The notes: a model not told the origin generated them from the letters alone. A DNA stretch of 64,000 nt from Symbiodinium sp. CCMP2592 (GCA_905221615.1 CAJNDT010000131.1:203501-267500); one strand, 5' to 3'. Positions 31,401 to 41,079 are shown, counted from the first letter of the stretch. Numbers and translations are program-made.

Positions 31401-32905
31401 TTGGCCAGGGGACTAGAGAGGGCTCCTCGCATACCCAAAGTAGGCATCGATTTGGGCTTTGGAGCCAGGTACGGCGCTCTGCTTGTGTCTGTAGCCGGGG
31501 CCGTAGATGTCGTAGCATGCATTTCCTCGACATCCACGTCCACTTCTACCTCCTCTATCGTGTCGGCTTCGTCTGCCGCTGCAGGGGAGGGTGTCCTCGG
31601 CTCCGGAACCACTATCTGTTCTGCTCCGTCGGCAGTAGGCGAGGGCGTCCTTGGCTCTGGAATCGATGTCTGTACTTCTCGACGTGCTCTTGGAGGAGGA
31701 GGTGGTTGCCTGGCGGTTCTGTGTTGCGGCTGCACAAGTCTCCTGTTGCGTATCGCCGAGAATATGGTGAGCGGAGGAGGTGTTGTAGAGGAGAGCGCTG
31801 GCTGATTGCTTGAGCTCGAAGAGGCCTGCTGGGAGGCTGAACCACGGCCTTTACCGTGACCTTTTCCCGTGGGGCCACCGCCTTTGCCTGCTTTGATGGC
31901 TGCTCGAGTCCTTTTGTCTGGACGACGAGCTTCTCTCTCGTAGTCCCGGCTGGTTTTTATGCGGCGGCTGGTGTGAGCCGCCTCCTGTTCCATGATGCCC
32001 GGTCTATGCACATGGAACCTCCGTCTGTCGGAGAGTCTGTGCTTGAGAGGAAGACACACGGCAGGGCAGTGTACGTGACTGATGTTGACAAGGCAAAGGC
32101 TCTCTCTCCACAGAGCATGTGGGCAGTCAGTCTGTCCTTCGTCCTCTCCATGAGGGTGCTGCGTGGTGCAGCTGACGGCATGGCCGGCGTCTTGCTTCAC
32201 CTGAGGGGACCAGAGTGGTAGTGCTGACGGAGGGTAACCTCCGAAAGGGAGCATGTGAGGTACATGAGAGGGCAGTGTTCTTGGGGAAGGCGGAGAGGAG
32301 GGCACAAACGGAGGGAAACCTCCTGCTACTGGCTGTGAACAGGGATGGTCAGACCTGGTGTGTGCAGGCAACATGTTTCCTGAGGGCGCGGCCAGGATCA
32401 GCGATGGCATGAGCAGGCAGAGCACAAGCAGAAGGGCCCCACTGCTTAGGGGGCACCACATCCTATGCAACTTGGGTTTTTGTGCAGAGTGCAGCCTTGG
32501 ACCAACAACGCAGGACCCATGTTGCAGTAGCGACAAATTAGTCCATGGTTTCAAGGTCAGCTGCACGACACACTCTTGAAGCATACGCAGCATCCAGAAC
32601 ACTCGAAGCGAAAATCGGATCCAGCTTGTAAGTTCTTCCCAAGAATTCCACTCGCTGATCTGGGGACAGCCAGGTCCAAGTTTCCTGCCATATACAAAAA
32701 GAAGAGCTGCGTAGCCAACTGCTGCCGTAAAGGTTTTGCAGGCTAATCCTCGAATTGTAGGGCAGGGATCGTAGGGCCAAAAGGAGGTATTCCGTGGCAA
32801 GTTGTCGCAGATGAAATTCCTGTGCTTCTTCCCAGCGCCACCATGTGGCCCTTCGCGGGATTTTGTTTGGACCGTGGGGAGGGCAAAGATCCATGTCCAT
32901 AGCAT
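25220..32905 (-). CDS. LINE main ORF: AP-like endonuclease plus reverse transcriptase
   Basis: 2,561 codons from the first in-frame ATG (32905) to TGA at 25220. The frame is open from the element's first bases, with an in-frame TAA only at 33032-33034. Other plausible starts are ATG 31993, ahead of a Lys/Gly-rich region, and ATG 30046 (MSRRDW). Residues about 338-560 are Gly, Pro, Ser and acidic-rich, and about 1180-1204 is a Cys knuckle (CRSC..CQC). The endonuclease spans about 1530-1788, with SWNAGG, LLETHW, GDFN, QIDFIL and RHFPV carrying the expected N, E, D, D and H. The reverse transcriptase spans about 2065-2355, with SLRPIALL, LSLDIRKAFDSLSHS (motif A), GIRQGCSLSPLL (motif B), the catalytic FADD at 26120-26131, and HKYLGAKL. 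FADD replaces the more common YADD. The ORF would nick the target and copy the RNA by target-primed reverse transcription. Between about 30470 and 30123 the other frame looks more protein-like, so a frame change or a separate upstream ORF is possible. Confidence 0.88.
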   Translation of the reverse strand: MLWTWIFALPTVQTKSREGPHGGAGKKHRNFICDNLPRNTSFWPYDPCPTIRGLACKTFTAAVGYAALLFVYGRKLGPGCPQISEWNSWEELTSWIRFSLRVFWMLRMLQECVVQLTLKPWTNLSLLQHGSCVVGPRLHSAQKPKLHRMWCPLSSGALLLVLCLLMPSLILAAPSGNMLPAHTRSDHPCSQPVAGGFPPFVPSSPPSPRTLPSHVPHMLPFGGYPPSALPLWSPQVKQDAGHAVSCTTQHPHGEDEGQTDCPHALWRESLCLVNISHVHCPAVCLPLKHRLSDRRRFHVHRPGIMEQEAAHTSRRIKTSRDYEREARRPDKRTRAAIKAGKGGGPTGKGHGKGRGSASQQASSSSSNQPALSSTTPPPLTIFSAIRNRRLVQPQHRTARQPPPPPRARREVQTSIPEPRTPSPTADGAEQIVVPEPRTPSPAAADEADTIEEVEVDVDVEEMHATTSTAPATDTSRAPYLAPKPKSMPTLGMRGALSSPLAKQEEPSEVPAHMAQPVQPVLEAPGKFAKGSIGRFQRQKQDLRNQQRRPTRLRLSPGQARALISKSTAVKSRCKPPTSMLNTTTTKTRPQEDEQVASSSEENRERMAGPTGDPHTDDHSAPVPPSSMELVLPMPQPGGSGVVFAAVGSIRSQPSDSLPGGRQWVLDRGDGVDTAPILHMPAWVQEALQHPPVDPAPPQPKRRRSQASTPGDSRRSKRHRAQTQQQEAALSSAERAEVAPAPATDDTAAQADAAYMKSSVALAALDRYSMIPNMPCPRDSSTVAVTLQFQAYPYAAIARFLPELTRLHAHCLLSPSHVTPASQPHLQELSASTRLGRRAVSTNLGWGQPPRKSPCQRLKMQPIAQPLLANTAMPCIFHPMFSAGSTTTFTRGDISAAQPLFRWPPHWLQAPHPSLAVACSGAWLTLTPNPCTCRSTCTPSAWLTNAQPKARFLTMSRRDWINTLSSDEGESNAVSDVDSDLFLAPSLEMHIEAAPAAPGAPEAYEDCPLPRHPLGTPPPASGTPVGRLLSQVTRRPPRGDPHPTSSTSTTSLEVPSTASDLQQHAPRRNRKRSSGGSSASARPSAAPHLLPAAPAAPAASGSHPHPWSVEIAVNSARMPTSCQVDPAQEEPPDIECNAEIAFGYDPHVESLPNQGEQHSLSSSSSSRPGPRRACAKLLIRAGYRCRSCFRILPETAQTDGDRCQCPKPALTLLQVTPELQGNLYHTRSPEAPLPQAGHHHDIHRHRLGKPGQCKTQEVAPPAQPSLNACLIHIAQPYRWQCVELDRCTVHPWLHRPSQPGSRRDSWGHRFWYRRLNSAKPGKRRLQWQKACINLPYLLHSLSEGLRLLFQSCAQSCTQLVAAISLNPPEPRHPEDRSRDHPSQIKISTPSRPGPKSRGSRLVLGLLMQSIAPSTSMAVDARVEGIVTRPSGAGTRSSYQVQTRLAKPSEPHNTPRQAPPVLGTVYSQLTRTGKRTYHRAIKQARLHGSVMYKGRQHTLQTLGTSQHPHLQPGGSPPATNTPHRPRPPSGANRLKVISWNAGGLTTVKLKEIEAWLELSHSRGQTIHICILLETHWAFASEWETSSYNLIHTGHSKRQAGILAMIRKSVASASQIRMSAPIEGRLLQIKLDTDPSTHLFAIYQHVWNDGSAQVETIANRETLWTSLSQLIRGVPWRSQLLLLGDFNTPCLPHLPNVGNSVLADPNTIRQKDQHRLQQIIVHNGLTVLNTWGRRKHCHTYQFDSKTAIQKTQIDFILMRTHQTDSLAKSAHTIMTPFVPDKGMRHFPVYASIPTPTPPKTPRKPHSAPLTAATVAKQLADNPHLTAQFQSVARRIASTLPVGSDPAEDINTTLQQAWQEVCPTPPPGLPPPTEPPRLMLRMWALRRECHRAPATTSVLQRWLTAARLQRMQRQLKKQYLQRKRERVEALLQEAEASSRPSAIFSVVRRLAPKTRCMRIQLRGPTGQLLAGSAETHCIAEYLRQIFHSTNTLCPPPTHPITGMLFTLEEVLKAIGKLSAGKALPSAFAPARLWKLVPDIVGPALLPCMNLQSSHLLEAWHKVQLHLIPKTPIVKEPKSLRPIALLHPANKLLATMIANKVLPKAMAYLATVPQWAYLPDRSTANALESVCSHLHQVRDLISKHSCSILQRFQGYQPKKLIGGLSLSLDIRKAFDSLSHSYLAAAMQEAEFDEHEIALILHLHSQACLQVGSHPHTAQVYLGTGIRQGCSLSPLLWAVATGRIYRQYCRQLRIQALPEGLTNIFADDFFSSWTFHSSEALSNAIQAMGTLILTLQEAGLQLSTEKTVVLLSAKGTSTGSVLSKYKTLIDSVPHLEVRVGQARYHFRIVQSHKYLGAKLSYHSFEKLNLRHRLNTAWGSFWRLHHLLISRSLSLRIRVRLWQACVLSVMTYSLHSVGLPPQGHQQFRQAIHRQLRMIARSPAHLWHVPSSDILQRLNMHDPWTTLCQHFKHSTWPADLPPSASHQEWRRLLSGIFSELPLVLCQPLPHSPTTGRTLHPLGPHRTLLHLPNRQNAVPMPCASFNAHNVGRSFRHWLPSGCITKQSMSP
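28359..28379. other. GGAGGT/ACCTCC mini-palindrome in the LINE
   Basis: GGAGGT-GA-ACCTCC at 28362-28375, extended by flanking GCC/GGC. Confidence 0.65.
29127..29141. other. GGAGGT/ACCTCC mini-palindrome in the LINE
   Basis: GGAGGT-GCA-ACCTCC, perfect 6-bp arms. Confidence 0.65.
30123..30479 (-). other. Alternative-frame protein-like block inside the LINE main ORF
   Basis: Here the -1 frame (stop at 30123) has more natural composition than the long frame, for example VPLSEIEDAAHSSAIASKYG followed by HALYIPPYVLCRFHHD. The long frame is His/Pro/Ser-rich over the same bases. It ends 77 bp before ATG 30046. It may be the C-terminus of a first ORF separated from the EN-RT ORF by a frame change. 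Confidence 0.4.
30697..30717. other. CCTCCGC/GCGGAGG mini-palindrome in the LINE
   Basis: CCTCCGC (30697-30703) and GCGGAGG (30711-30717) around a 7-nt loop, preceded by GTGCAA as in the copies at 24277 and 29127. Confidence 0.65.
32228..32243. other. CGGAGG/CCTCCG mini-palindrome in the LINE leader
   Basis: CGGAGG-GTAA-CCTCCG, perfect 6-bp arms. Confidence 0.65.
32309..32323. other. GGAGG/CCTCC mini-palindrome in the LINE leader
   Basis: GGAGG-GAAA-CCTCC, 5-bp arms. Confidence 0.6.
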
Positions 32906-33032
32906 AGCCGTATCCCTGTAGACCCTGAAGACAGTGAGGTCGGGGAGATAAAAGCAGGGGGGGAGTGGGGACCGATGTGGTCTGAAGGAAACGAAAACCA
33001 CCCCCGGGCAAGTGATTGCGAGCCGAGACGCT

Positions 33033-33046
33033 TACGACTAGGAGTA
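33033..33046. repeat. Right target-site duplication of the LINE
   Basis: TACGACTAGGAGTA, identical to 22248-22261. Confidence 0.85.
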
Positions 33047-33090
33047 GGGGTAGCAGTAGGAGTAGGAGCAGGAGCAGCAGTAGCAGATCC
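33047..33090. repeat. GTAGGA/GCAGTA microsatellite at the insertion site
   Basis: GGGGTAGCAGTAGGAGTAGG-type hexamers continuing to about 33086. It is the right half of the array split by the LINE. Confidence 0.8.
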
Positions 33091-34340
33091 GAAACTCCGT
33101 AGCAGCCCTAAACCCATGCAGGCGGCGGCGCTGGTGGCTACCGGGCCGTCTGGGGACGAAGAGGCTGCAGCCAGCTGCCTCCGAAGCGAAGGTTTAGGGT
33201 TTGGCTCTTACGGATGTTGAGGTTCGAAGATTTAGGGCTTCAGGGTTGACGCGTTGAGCACCAAAAGTTTTGTTTTCAGGATTTTGGCAGAAGGCGATCG
33301 TGCAGTTCAATGTCGGGGACACCTGCAACTAACTCCGTACAGAGGGTTCAGGTTCATGGGTTTTGAGTTTCGGGTCTTGGGTCTTGGGTCTAGGGACGGG
33401 GTTTTGGAGTTCGGGTTCAGGGTCCCGGAAAGGGCCTTTGAACGGAAGCTCGGTGGAGCTTTGACTTTCTTCTGCAGATCAGGGTTGGGGTCCGGAAACC
33501 ACATACCACAACCCTAAACCATCGCCTTGATCTCCCAAAGCTGCAACTGTAACCTTTCAGCCTGAAAACCCTCTGAAACCTGATAGAATTCAGAATGGGG
33601 GACCCTCCAGGAATTCTGTAAGGCCCTGTATTAACCCCACAATCAACCCCTAATTCCCATGACATCCCGTCCTCAGCAGCTCAAGAGCCAGCACCCAGTG
33701 GCTCGCACGCTCTGCCGCACCTCTCGGTGTGCGATTCTGGCTTCTTTAAGGGCTCTAAGCGTTTGAGGGCTTGAGGAGCTTGAGGGCTTTGCATTTAAAC
33801 CTTTACTGTCATTGAGGGTCTAGGGCTTCAAGGGCCTAGGGTTTGGGATCTAAGGTAGGAAAAGCGGGGCTTTGAAAACAGCAACTAGGCTTTTCGTCAC
33901 TTCCCATGAGTGCACCCACCGAGAAAAGCTTGTCCTGCGCTTCATGCCTTCGTGTTTAGGAGTTAGGGCTTTGGGGCACGGGGTATGGAGTAGCGGCATG
34001 GCATCCTGACAACCCCCATTCCTACCAAAGCAGAAGCTCACGCACCAACTCTCTCCAAACCCTGCGTACGAAACCTTAGACCCTAAGCCCCGCACCCGAC
34101 AACAAAAACGCTTCGGGCCAAAACCCGCAACCTGAATCCGAAACGTCCCGAAACTCACCGGAAGCCCGGGGCCCCGGCTGACACAAGCGCCGAAGGTCTT
34201 GATGTTGGGGTAGACCTGCCCACGCTTGAAACTCTAGGAAGGCTGAAAAGCAAAAAACTTGGAACCTTGAGCCTTCTACTCTCCTGAAACCTCGGACAGC
34301 CTCTCCTGTGAATATTCCGAGGGCTGCTAGCGTAGAGTAG
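33091..34340. other. Non-coding stretch
   Basis: Dense decayed TTTAGGG/TTTCGGG-like heptamers (33190-33430, 33830-33970) and their complements (33500-33550, 34060-34150). No gene supported. Confidence 0.55.
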
Positions 34341-34735
34341 TGAAGACGACAGTGACGACGAGCAGAGAATGATCAAGACAATAAGGATGATGCTGGTGTT
34401 GCAGCTGGTGGTGGTGATGACGATGACGATGACGGTGACGGTGAGGATGATGATGATGATGGTAAGGAAGATGAAGATGAAGATGAAGGGGAAGATGGTG
34501 ATGTTGGTGATGTTGGTGATGATTGTGATGGCTACAATGATTGTGATGACGGCCATGATGATGCTGTTGATGATGATGATGATGATGATGATGATAGTTG
34601 CGGTGGTGATGATGCTGGTGCTGACTATGTATGCTGGCTATGACTATGATCATAAATATATGCCGGTGATACCGGTGATGCCTGTGAAGTCGGTGACTCT
34701 GGTGATGCTGGTCATTGGTGATGTGAAGACGGTGC
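34340..34735. repeat. Interrupted (GAT/GGT)n trinucleotide array
   Basis: GATGAT, GGTGAT, GATGAC and GAAGAT units in nearly constant phase, with the purest GAT tract near 34569-34595. Confidence 0.92.
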
Positions 34736-34821
34736 TGGTTGCATCTCAAACCGGAGAATATTGACCGTAGCCAAGGCACGAAGAAGCCGTAGTGGTTGGT
34801 CGTCGTTGCTTCCGTCGTTCG

Positions 34822-34895
34822 TCGTAGCAGTAGTAGCAGTAGTAGGAGTAGCAGTAGCATCAGTAGTAGCGGCAATAACAGCAGCAGCAGGAGGA
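34822..34895. repeat. Interrupted AGT/AGC array
   Basis: GTAGCAGTAGTAG-type units ending in AGCAGCAGGAGGAGC. Confidence 0.85.
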
Positions 34896-35690
34896 GCACT
34901 AATCATTTGTGTTGGGGCTTTGAGTTTGGTTGTCGTCTACTAGTCTTCTCAACCTTCTCGTATCTAAAAGACTTCCCATGTGAAAGTAAGTCCTTGTCTG
35001 GAGCAAAACCTGTAGGCTCAAGCAGGTTAGCAGCTTCGGGTGAGGCATGCTGCCAGTAGTGGGTTGGCTTAAGGATGTGTGTTTCACCATACTGGGCTTC
35101 TGGTCTCCGAAAATGCACCGTTTCATTAGCTACCAGCAGTCTGTCGAAGTGCCAACTTGCAGCACAGACACATCGAGAAGAAAGTAGCTGTATCCTGATG
35201 TCTCAGCTCCTAGTCTCTCCCTATTATGCCACCAAGCCCGTTGGCGGGCCTTCGCCCTTCGCATCGCAGAGAGGAGCTCGATCGAGAGACTGCAAGCCAG
35301 GTCAGGCTTGGAGTATGGAGCTGGCTTCTTGTCATACTTGCTGTCTCTTCTCTTTGCACACTCCGTACATCTCTGCAGCGGGGGGGGTGAGCTGTTGCAT
35401 ATTGCTCATGGGGACTGTTCTAAATCAAAACCTTTTCGATAAGCCCGAAAAATCAGGTCTTTGCCACCGCCTCTTGCGACCCGAGTTTTAAGCAATACTT
35501 CCCTAGTTTGCGGCGGATTCGCAAAGAATGCCATGAAGCTGAACTCACCAACTCTTGCACACTAATCTCCGAAGCGCGAAGACCGAACGTCGAGATGAAC
35601 ACTTTTGGAAACAAGATCAGGCCCGGAGGAAAGACTGTTGCCTCGTGGCTGTATGCTGCGACTACCACGACTGCCACTAGACTTACACTA
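34896..35690. other. Non-coding stretch
   Basis: A 138-codon frame at 35075-35491 has no recognisable domain. No gene supported. Confidence 0.45.
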
Positions 35691-35699
35691 ATTGAACCA

Positions 35700-36080
<381 letters not shown>

Positions 36081-38990
36081 CCACCAGGACTGTCTACTAC
36101 CATCACTACTACTGCCGCTACCATTGCAGTTCTGCTTCTGCTGCGGCTCAGGGTGTTCGGCGTGGGATCTTCAGGTTCAAGGGTCTCTTGTTTTGCTGTT
36201 CCCACGATCATGGCCTAAGTACGATCACCACCTGCCTCCACGCTGCACCTCGTGCACAAGCAGCGACGGTGGTGTTGAAGGAGACCACCGAAGGCTCCAC
36301 CTGTCTTGTCGTTTAGGACTCGTGATCCCGGACACGGAGCTCAACAGGATTTGAGCTACAGAATGTCGCTGTAGGGTGAAGGCGAAGAAGAAGCATCACC
36401 ACCACGATCATACGAAAAACCGCTCGGGTCCAGCACGGCATTTTACATTTAATGGATCTGGAGGTCTTGGAGCAAGTTCTCCGCGACCGCCTCTAGCCAG
36501 CCAGATAAGGCCAGGAGTTGCATTCGGAAACTCATTACTTGCTGCAATGCCACCCATAACGTTGAAAGCTTGCTTGTTGCTTCAAGATATGCAACTGAAA
36601 GAGTGCACGACTGTCAGTAGCCCTACCAATCCTGTCCCACAGGCCGAAAACTCGTAGTTGCTGCTGCCGGTCTACCGGCACTGCACAATCTGCGAGGCCC
36701 TACGATATCTCGCATTGGAATGCTTCTGCCACATCCGCCAAGAACACCAGCAACCATCGTTATCCTCTCAATCTTCCCAACTGTCCTTGAAACCAGGACG
36801 GCCCTCAATGGTTGAGGCCCAAGCCAAGGAGAGAACGCACGTACAAAATGTCCCGACCAAATTCCCGATGTCTGACAGCAGGAGTCAGGATTCTGACAAA
36901 CCTACTTGGACTTTGGTGGGTCCGCACACTGATGACATAGAGTCGTTTCTGTTGGTTTGAAACACTAGCAGCCACTGAGGATTCCCTAAGAGAACTCAAC
37001 CTGAGACTACATCGTCTGGGAAGGTTTCGCAAATCGATCTTGACTTTCCTACAAGCAGATTGAAACTATTATTCGCGCCTCTACACTGTACACCGTAAAC
37101 CCGTGCAAACCCTGAACCGCAATCAAAACACCCTACCTTCACGCCACACCCCAAAGGATGCCTGGTTTGCCGGCATCTGGCGTAGCATGTCGATCGCCTC
37201 AACCGACAGAGAATTCAGGGTTGAGGGTTCCAGGTATACAACTTGAGGACGGATTAAAAGTTATCGTCTGTTTTCGAAGTTTTAAAGGCATGGGGCTCAA
37301 GTTGTACGGCTTTGTGATTTACGAGGCTTCGAACCTTTTAGCAAACCCCTGACTACAACCCGTAAAACGAAAGCCCAAACAGCCCCAAATCACTCAAAAT
37401 CAAAACTTACGGTTGAGGTTCGGGTTTAGGCCTGAAGGGGGTTCAGGATTTAGAGTTCTGGCTCAAGGTTTCTGGCCAGCGCCCCAATTCCACTGCGTTT
37501 GGTGTCCTCCAATCTGAAACCTCAACCTCGGGGCATAAGCCCCAGACCCTAACCCCTGAAACCCTAAACCAAAATAAATACACTCAGGTTCTGGGCTTCC
37601 CGATGAAAACCCCTGCGATGGCCTGCGGCCACTGCGCTTTTCGCAGCAGCGCCGCCAGGGAGCCGTTGGCCGCACGCAGCGCTGCCATGACCACGAGAGC
37701 GCCATGGCAGAGATACTCAGTTGGGTTTCGCAACAGACCTACAAGGGTTCTGCGGGCTTCACCGGGGTCTGGTAAAGTTTTACATCGGTTTAGGGGTTTT
37801 CGGACGTTTCGGGTGCGGGGTCTAGGGTTTGTGGTCTTAGGTTTCAGGTTTGAGCTTCAAGGCGACAAGAGACTATGCCTTGGCATTGCTATTCTCATGG
37901 GTGGTCATTCCCAAAGTTAGGGAACCTTCTTATCAGTTTGTCACGTTCGTCTTGCGATCCCGATGAAGAGAACTGGCCGGTCCTTAAGCTGATGATGCAA
38001 TGATCGTAGCTGCGCTTGCTACTGTAATGAGCTTTACCATTGATCTTCGGAGTAGTGGCACTGGTGGAGGTGGCTGGAGTAGCAGCAAGCAGCTGCGGAA
38101 GCCGCAGCAGCACCGCTGAAGGGCGCCAGGGCTTTAGGTTCTAGGGGTTTCGGCATACAGCGGTTTAGGCTTTAGGAGCTTCAAGAGGCTCTTGAGCTCT
38201 CAGAGAATTTTGGGAGCTTCAACTCTACAAGAGTGCTTTGAGGGTCAGGGGACCTAGGTAGTAGAGGCAGGTAACTGTAGTGCAGATTTAAGAGTGTCTA
38301 GGAAAACTATACTTACGACCTCTGACCGCAACTAAGCACTTCTATCTTTGTGTACTACGTCCCAGAATCCTCCAACTACACCGGTACCACTAAGATCATG
38401 ATACCGACTCCGAGAAGTGTCAGTGATACTAATAATCATCACTATAATAACCATAAGACTGTCGTCATCGTCATCGTCATCATCATTTAAGTCGGAGCTC
38501 GGAAGACCTACGTACCTCAAGGCATACTCCTCGATTGAGGGCGCTTATGCTGGGGCAAGGTCCCAGTTCAAAGGCTACTACACTAGACAACTGCCCGCTG
38601 TTAAGACCCCTTTACTGCTTCTAAGCCTACGTGCTCGAGTCCTTCTCGTCGCGTTCATCGTACGCTTGCGTACTCCTCGGTGCTTTGGTCTTCAGGCAAA
38701 TACGATGCGTTGAATGAGTTTCAGGTGCACGGAGGCACAAGCATTCTTTGAGTCCGGACTGTCACCTTTGGCTTTGCGATTTGGGGCTTAGGGAAAAGAT
38801 TCAGATTTTTGGGTTTGAGTTTCAGGGGCGCAGGTTTCTTCGAAGTCCTTGGATCTAGATTGAGAGCAAACCCCTTCTTCAGGACCGGGTGCTTGGCATT
38901 GAACACGTAAGGGATCCGTCTACAGGCCTGGACCAGGGCCACGGCCCTGCTCTACAGACCCTCGGGTGTGGCGAAGCAAAACGAGTATTG
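36081..38990. other. Non-coding stretch
   Basis: No supported gene. Contains decayed telomere-like heptamers (37380-37570, 37780-37860) and a short GTCATC run (38461-38488). A 100-codon frame at 36658-36960 is unassigned. Confidence 0.5.
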
Positions 38991-38999
38991 CAAGCTGTC

Positions 39000-39176
39000 G
39001 TCGTCATCTTCGTAGTCTTAGCACTGTTAGTCTCAGTCGTGATAGAAGCAGTAGCACCAGTAGTAGTGGCAGTGGTAGTAGCAGTAGTAGTAGCAGTAGT
39101 AGCAGCAGCAGTCGTCGTCGTCCTCGTCGAAGCACGGGGAAGAGGAGGAGGAGGAGGAGCCGAGGAGGAGGGGAGG
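39000..39176. repeat. Interrupted AGT/GTC/GGA trinucleotide array
   Basis: GTAGTAGC units near 39055-39110, followed by GTCGTC and GGAGGA units. Confidence 0.88.
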
Positions 39177-39754
39177 ATTAAGAACAGCCATAGCAAACCA
39201 AATGCATGTTTACAGTCCACATTCTGTCATGTTACGACCACTGACAACTTATCACAACTAGTTGGTGAACGAAACCCTCGGCCCCGCAGATGGCCAAGCA
39301 GCGGAGTTTGGCTGACGATCTGCATCAGCTGCTCTACATACTGCCTGCCACTAAACGCAACGGCAGGTTTGGAAGCCGCAGGGCCCTGGGCCCTAGTCGG
39401 GACCTGCTCCGGTCTCGGGCGTAGGATTCAGGGATTTCACGAATCCAATCACCCGGAAGATTCAAGGCATGGGGTTTGCGGGTCAGTTGGGTTTCAGGAT
39501 CAAGGGGATGCCGGCACGCTAAGAAACCCGACCTAGGTGACCCTCAACAATGGAATCCTCAACGAGCCCAAACCTGTCCCCCAACCCTAGTACCAGCGCT
39601 GACCGTTCCTGCAAAGTCGCAAGAGCCTATTGGAGAGAACAAAGCACTGTGCGGCCCGAATCATGGGTAAAAGGCTTCGCACTGCACTGCGAATCACAGC
39701 AACATCATGGAGAAATCATGAAAAGAACTGTTGGAGATTCTGTATTGCAGCAGT

Positions 39755-39790
39755 AACAAACAAACAAACAAACAAACAAACAAACAAACA
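39755..39790. repeat. (AAAC)n microsatellite
   Basis: Nine tandem AACA units. Confidence 0.97.
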
Positions 39791-39930
39791 GCTCAGGCTT
39801 CTGGATTAATTGAGCGTTTGCAGGTTCAGGTGACCCGAAGCTGTCCCACGGAAGCCTCTGTGCCATACTGTTGGATTTTGGCAAAGAATGTGATGGAGAG
39901 GGCGACTGATGCGACCTGAGCCCGAAGCTG

Positions 39931-40003
39931 GTATATACACAGATATATGTATAAATACATAGATATATGTGTGTATATATATATATATGTATATACATAT
40001 ACG
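39931..40003. repeat. TA/TATG-rich microsatellite
   Basis: TATATACACAGATATATG and related units with a pure TA core near 39974-39989. Confidence 0.9.
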
Positions 40004-40099
40004 CAAAAAGCATCATGCCTTGACAACTGTCAGCAGTCATGAGCTAGAAAACGCTGCTCACTATGTTTACTTATCTAGCGTACCAGTGTGCAACGACGG

Positions 40100-40172
40100 C
40101 GACTGCTACTAATAGTAATAGCAATAGTGATAATAATAACATTACAAACAACAATAGTAGCAATAATCCCTG
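40100..40172. repeat. Interrupted AAT/AGT array
   Basis: GCTACTAATAGTAATAGC and AATAATAAC units. Confidence 0.8.
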
Positions 40173-41070
40173 CTGGCATTACAGTTAATGTCCCTAAGCC
40201 CCGAAACCTCCTGAACCCTAAACTCCTCAGCACGAGACGCCAAACCCTTGAGCCGTCCGCCTTAAACTCTCTAAACATCGCTAAACCTATCTCGGCAACT
40301 CTGTTTGCTGCCTCCCAAAGCCCGACCAAGTCCAACCATTCCGGAGCCCTCCACTCTCAGGGTCCAGCGCTCATGCTGGTGCTTGGGGTTTAGGTTTTCA
40401 GGCTGCTGATCTGAAACCTCTGTTTCCGAAATTACAACCGGTAGTCAGTACTGTTTCTTGCTGCTGTTGCAGACTAACGAACACCCTAGAATACTGAAGT
40501 CCTAAGCCCACCAGAAACCTAAAACCTCAAAAGCGCTTAAAGCCCTAAATCCCGAATCAAAAACTTTAAAACGAACTGCCAAGCCCGACGTACTCAGCCC
40601 ACACCGCACGGCATTCTCTGATTTCTCGAGGGATCATACCGGGGAGATCCTAAACAATAGGATCCTTCTCCTATGGATCGCTACCTAAAGGTGCTTTTAA
40701 CTTTCAGAAACTACCATACGGGTCGTGTTTTCTAAGGGCTCCTTAAACCCTTTGGCTGCCTTACGGGTGAACCCGAGCACCAAAACGACCAAAGAGAGCT
40801 GAATAGGAACACAACACAAACCCTCAAGCCTGAACCCAGGGCAACAAAAGAACTGAACGACCTGGTTCCGGAAATAGGGTTGAAAAGAACTCCAGTAAAC
40901 GGTACTCCTATGGGTTTCTGGACAGCTGCAAAAGGATTCAACCCCAGCCGAAGCCACTGGACGTTTTAGCTTGAAACCAGCTTTCTAGTCTTCTCGTCTC
41001 TGATAAGCAAGCCTAGTCAGGGCTACAGAGGCCTCAAACGCACATCCTGCTGTTACGGCATTTGAAGCCT
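40173..41070. other. Non-coding stretch
   Basis: Decayed CCCTAAA-like patches (40195-40275, 40490-40570). No gene supported. Confidence 0.5.
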
Positions 41071-41079
41071 GGTGGAATC

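Larger units (their letters stand above)
22262..33032 (-). mobile_element. 10.8-kb LINE (non-LTR retrotransposon) with endonuclease, RT, C2H2 fingers and a USP-like domain
   Basis: The boundaries are set by an exact 14-bp direct repeat, TACGACTAGGAGTA, on both sides. The element is on the minus strand. Its 5' end is at 33032 and its 3' end at 22262, finishing in a short GAAGT tandem tail, as in LINEs whose tails are simple repeats rather than poly(A). Joining the flanks restores a continuous GGAGTA/GTAGCA-type microsatellite, which confirms the insertion. Gene order in the element's sense is: leader, a low-complexity region, a Cys-rich knuckle, AP-like endonuclease, reverse transcriptase, four C2H2-type fingers, an uncharacterised helical region, a USP-like cysteine protease domain, then a 262-bp 3' region. 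The coding parts lie in two alternating frames. Near-full length, the exact duplication and intact RT motifs suggest a fairly recent insertion. Whether it is active is unknown. Confidence 0.92.

Noticed and set aside
31232..31813. Plus-strand ORFs of 164-193 codons
   Set aside because: Antisense shadows of the LINE main ORF.
32906..33001. Non-ATG start of the LINE main ORF at 33001
   Set aside because: The codon there is GTG; the first in-frame ATG is at 32905.
37440..37480. Possible dinoflagellate spliced-leader relic (GGCTCAAGG word)
   Set aside because: Only nine bases match and the rest of the leader is absent; chance is likely.
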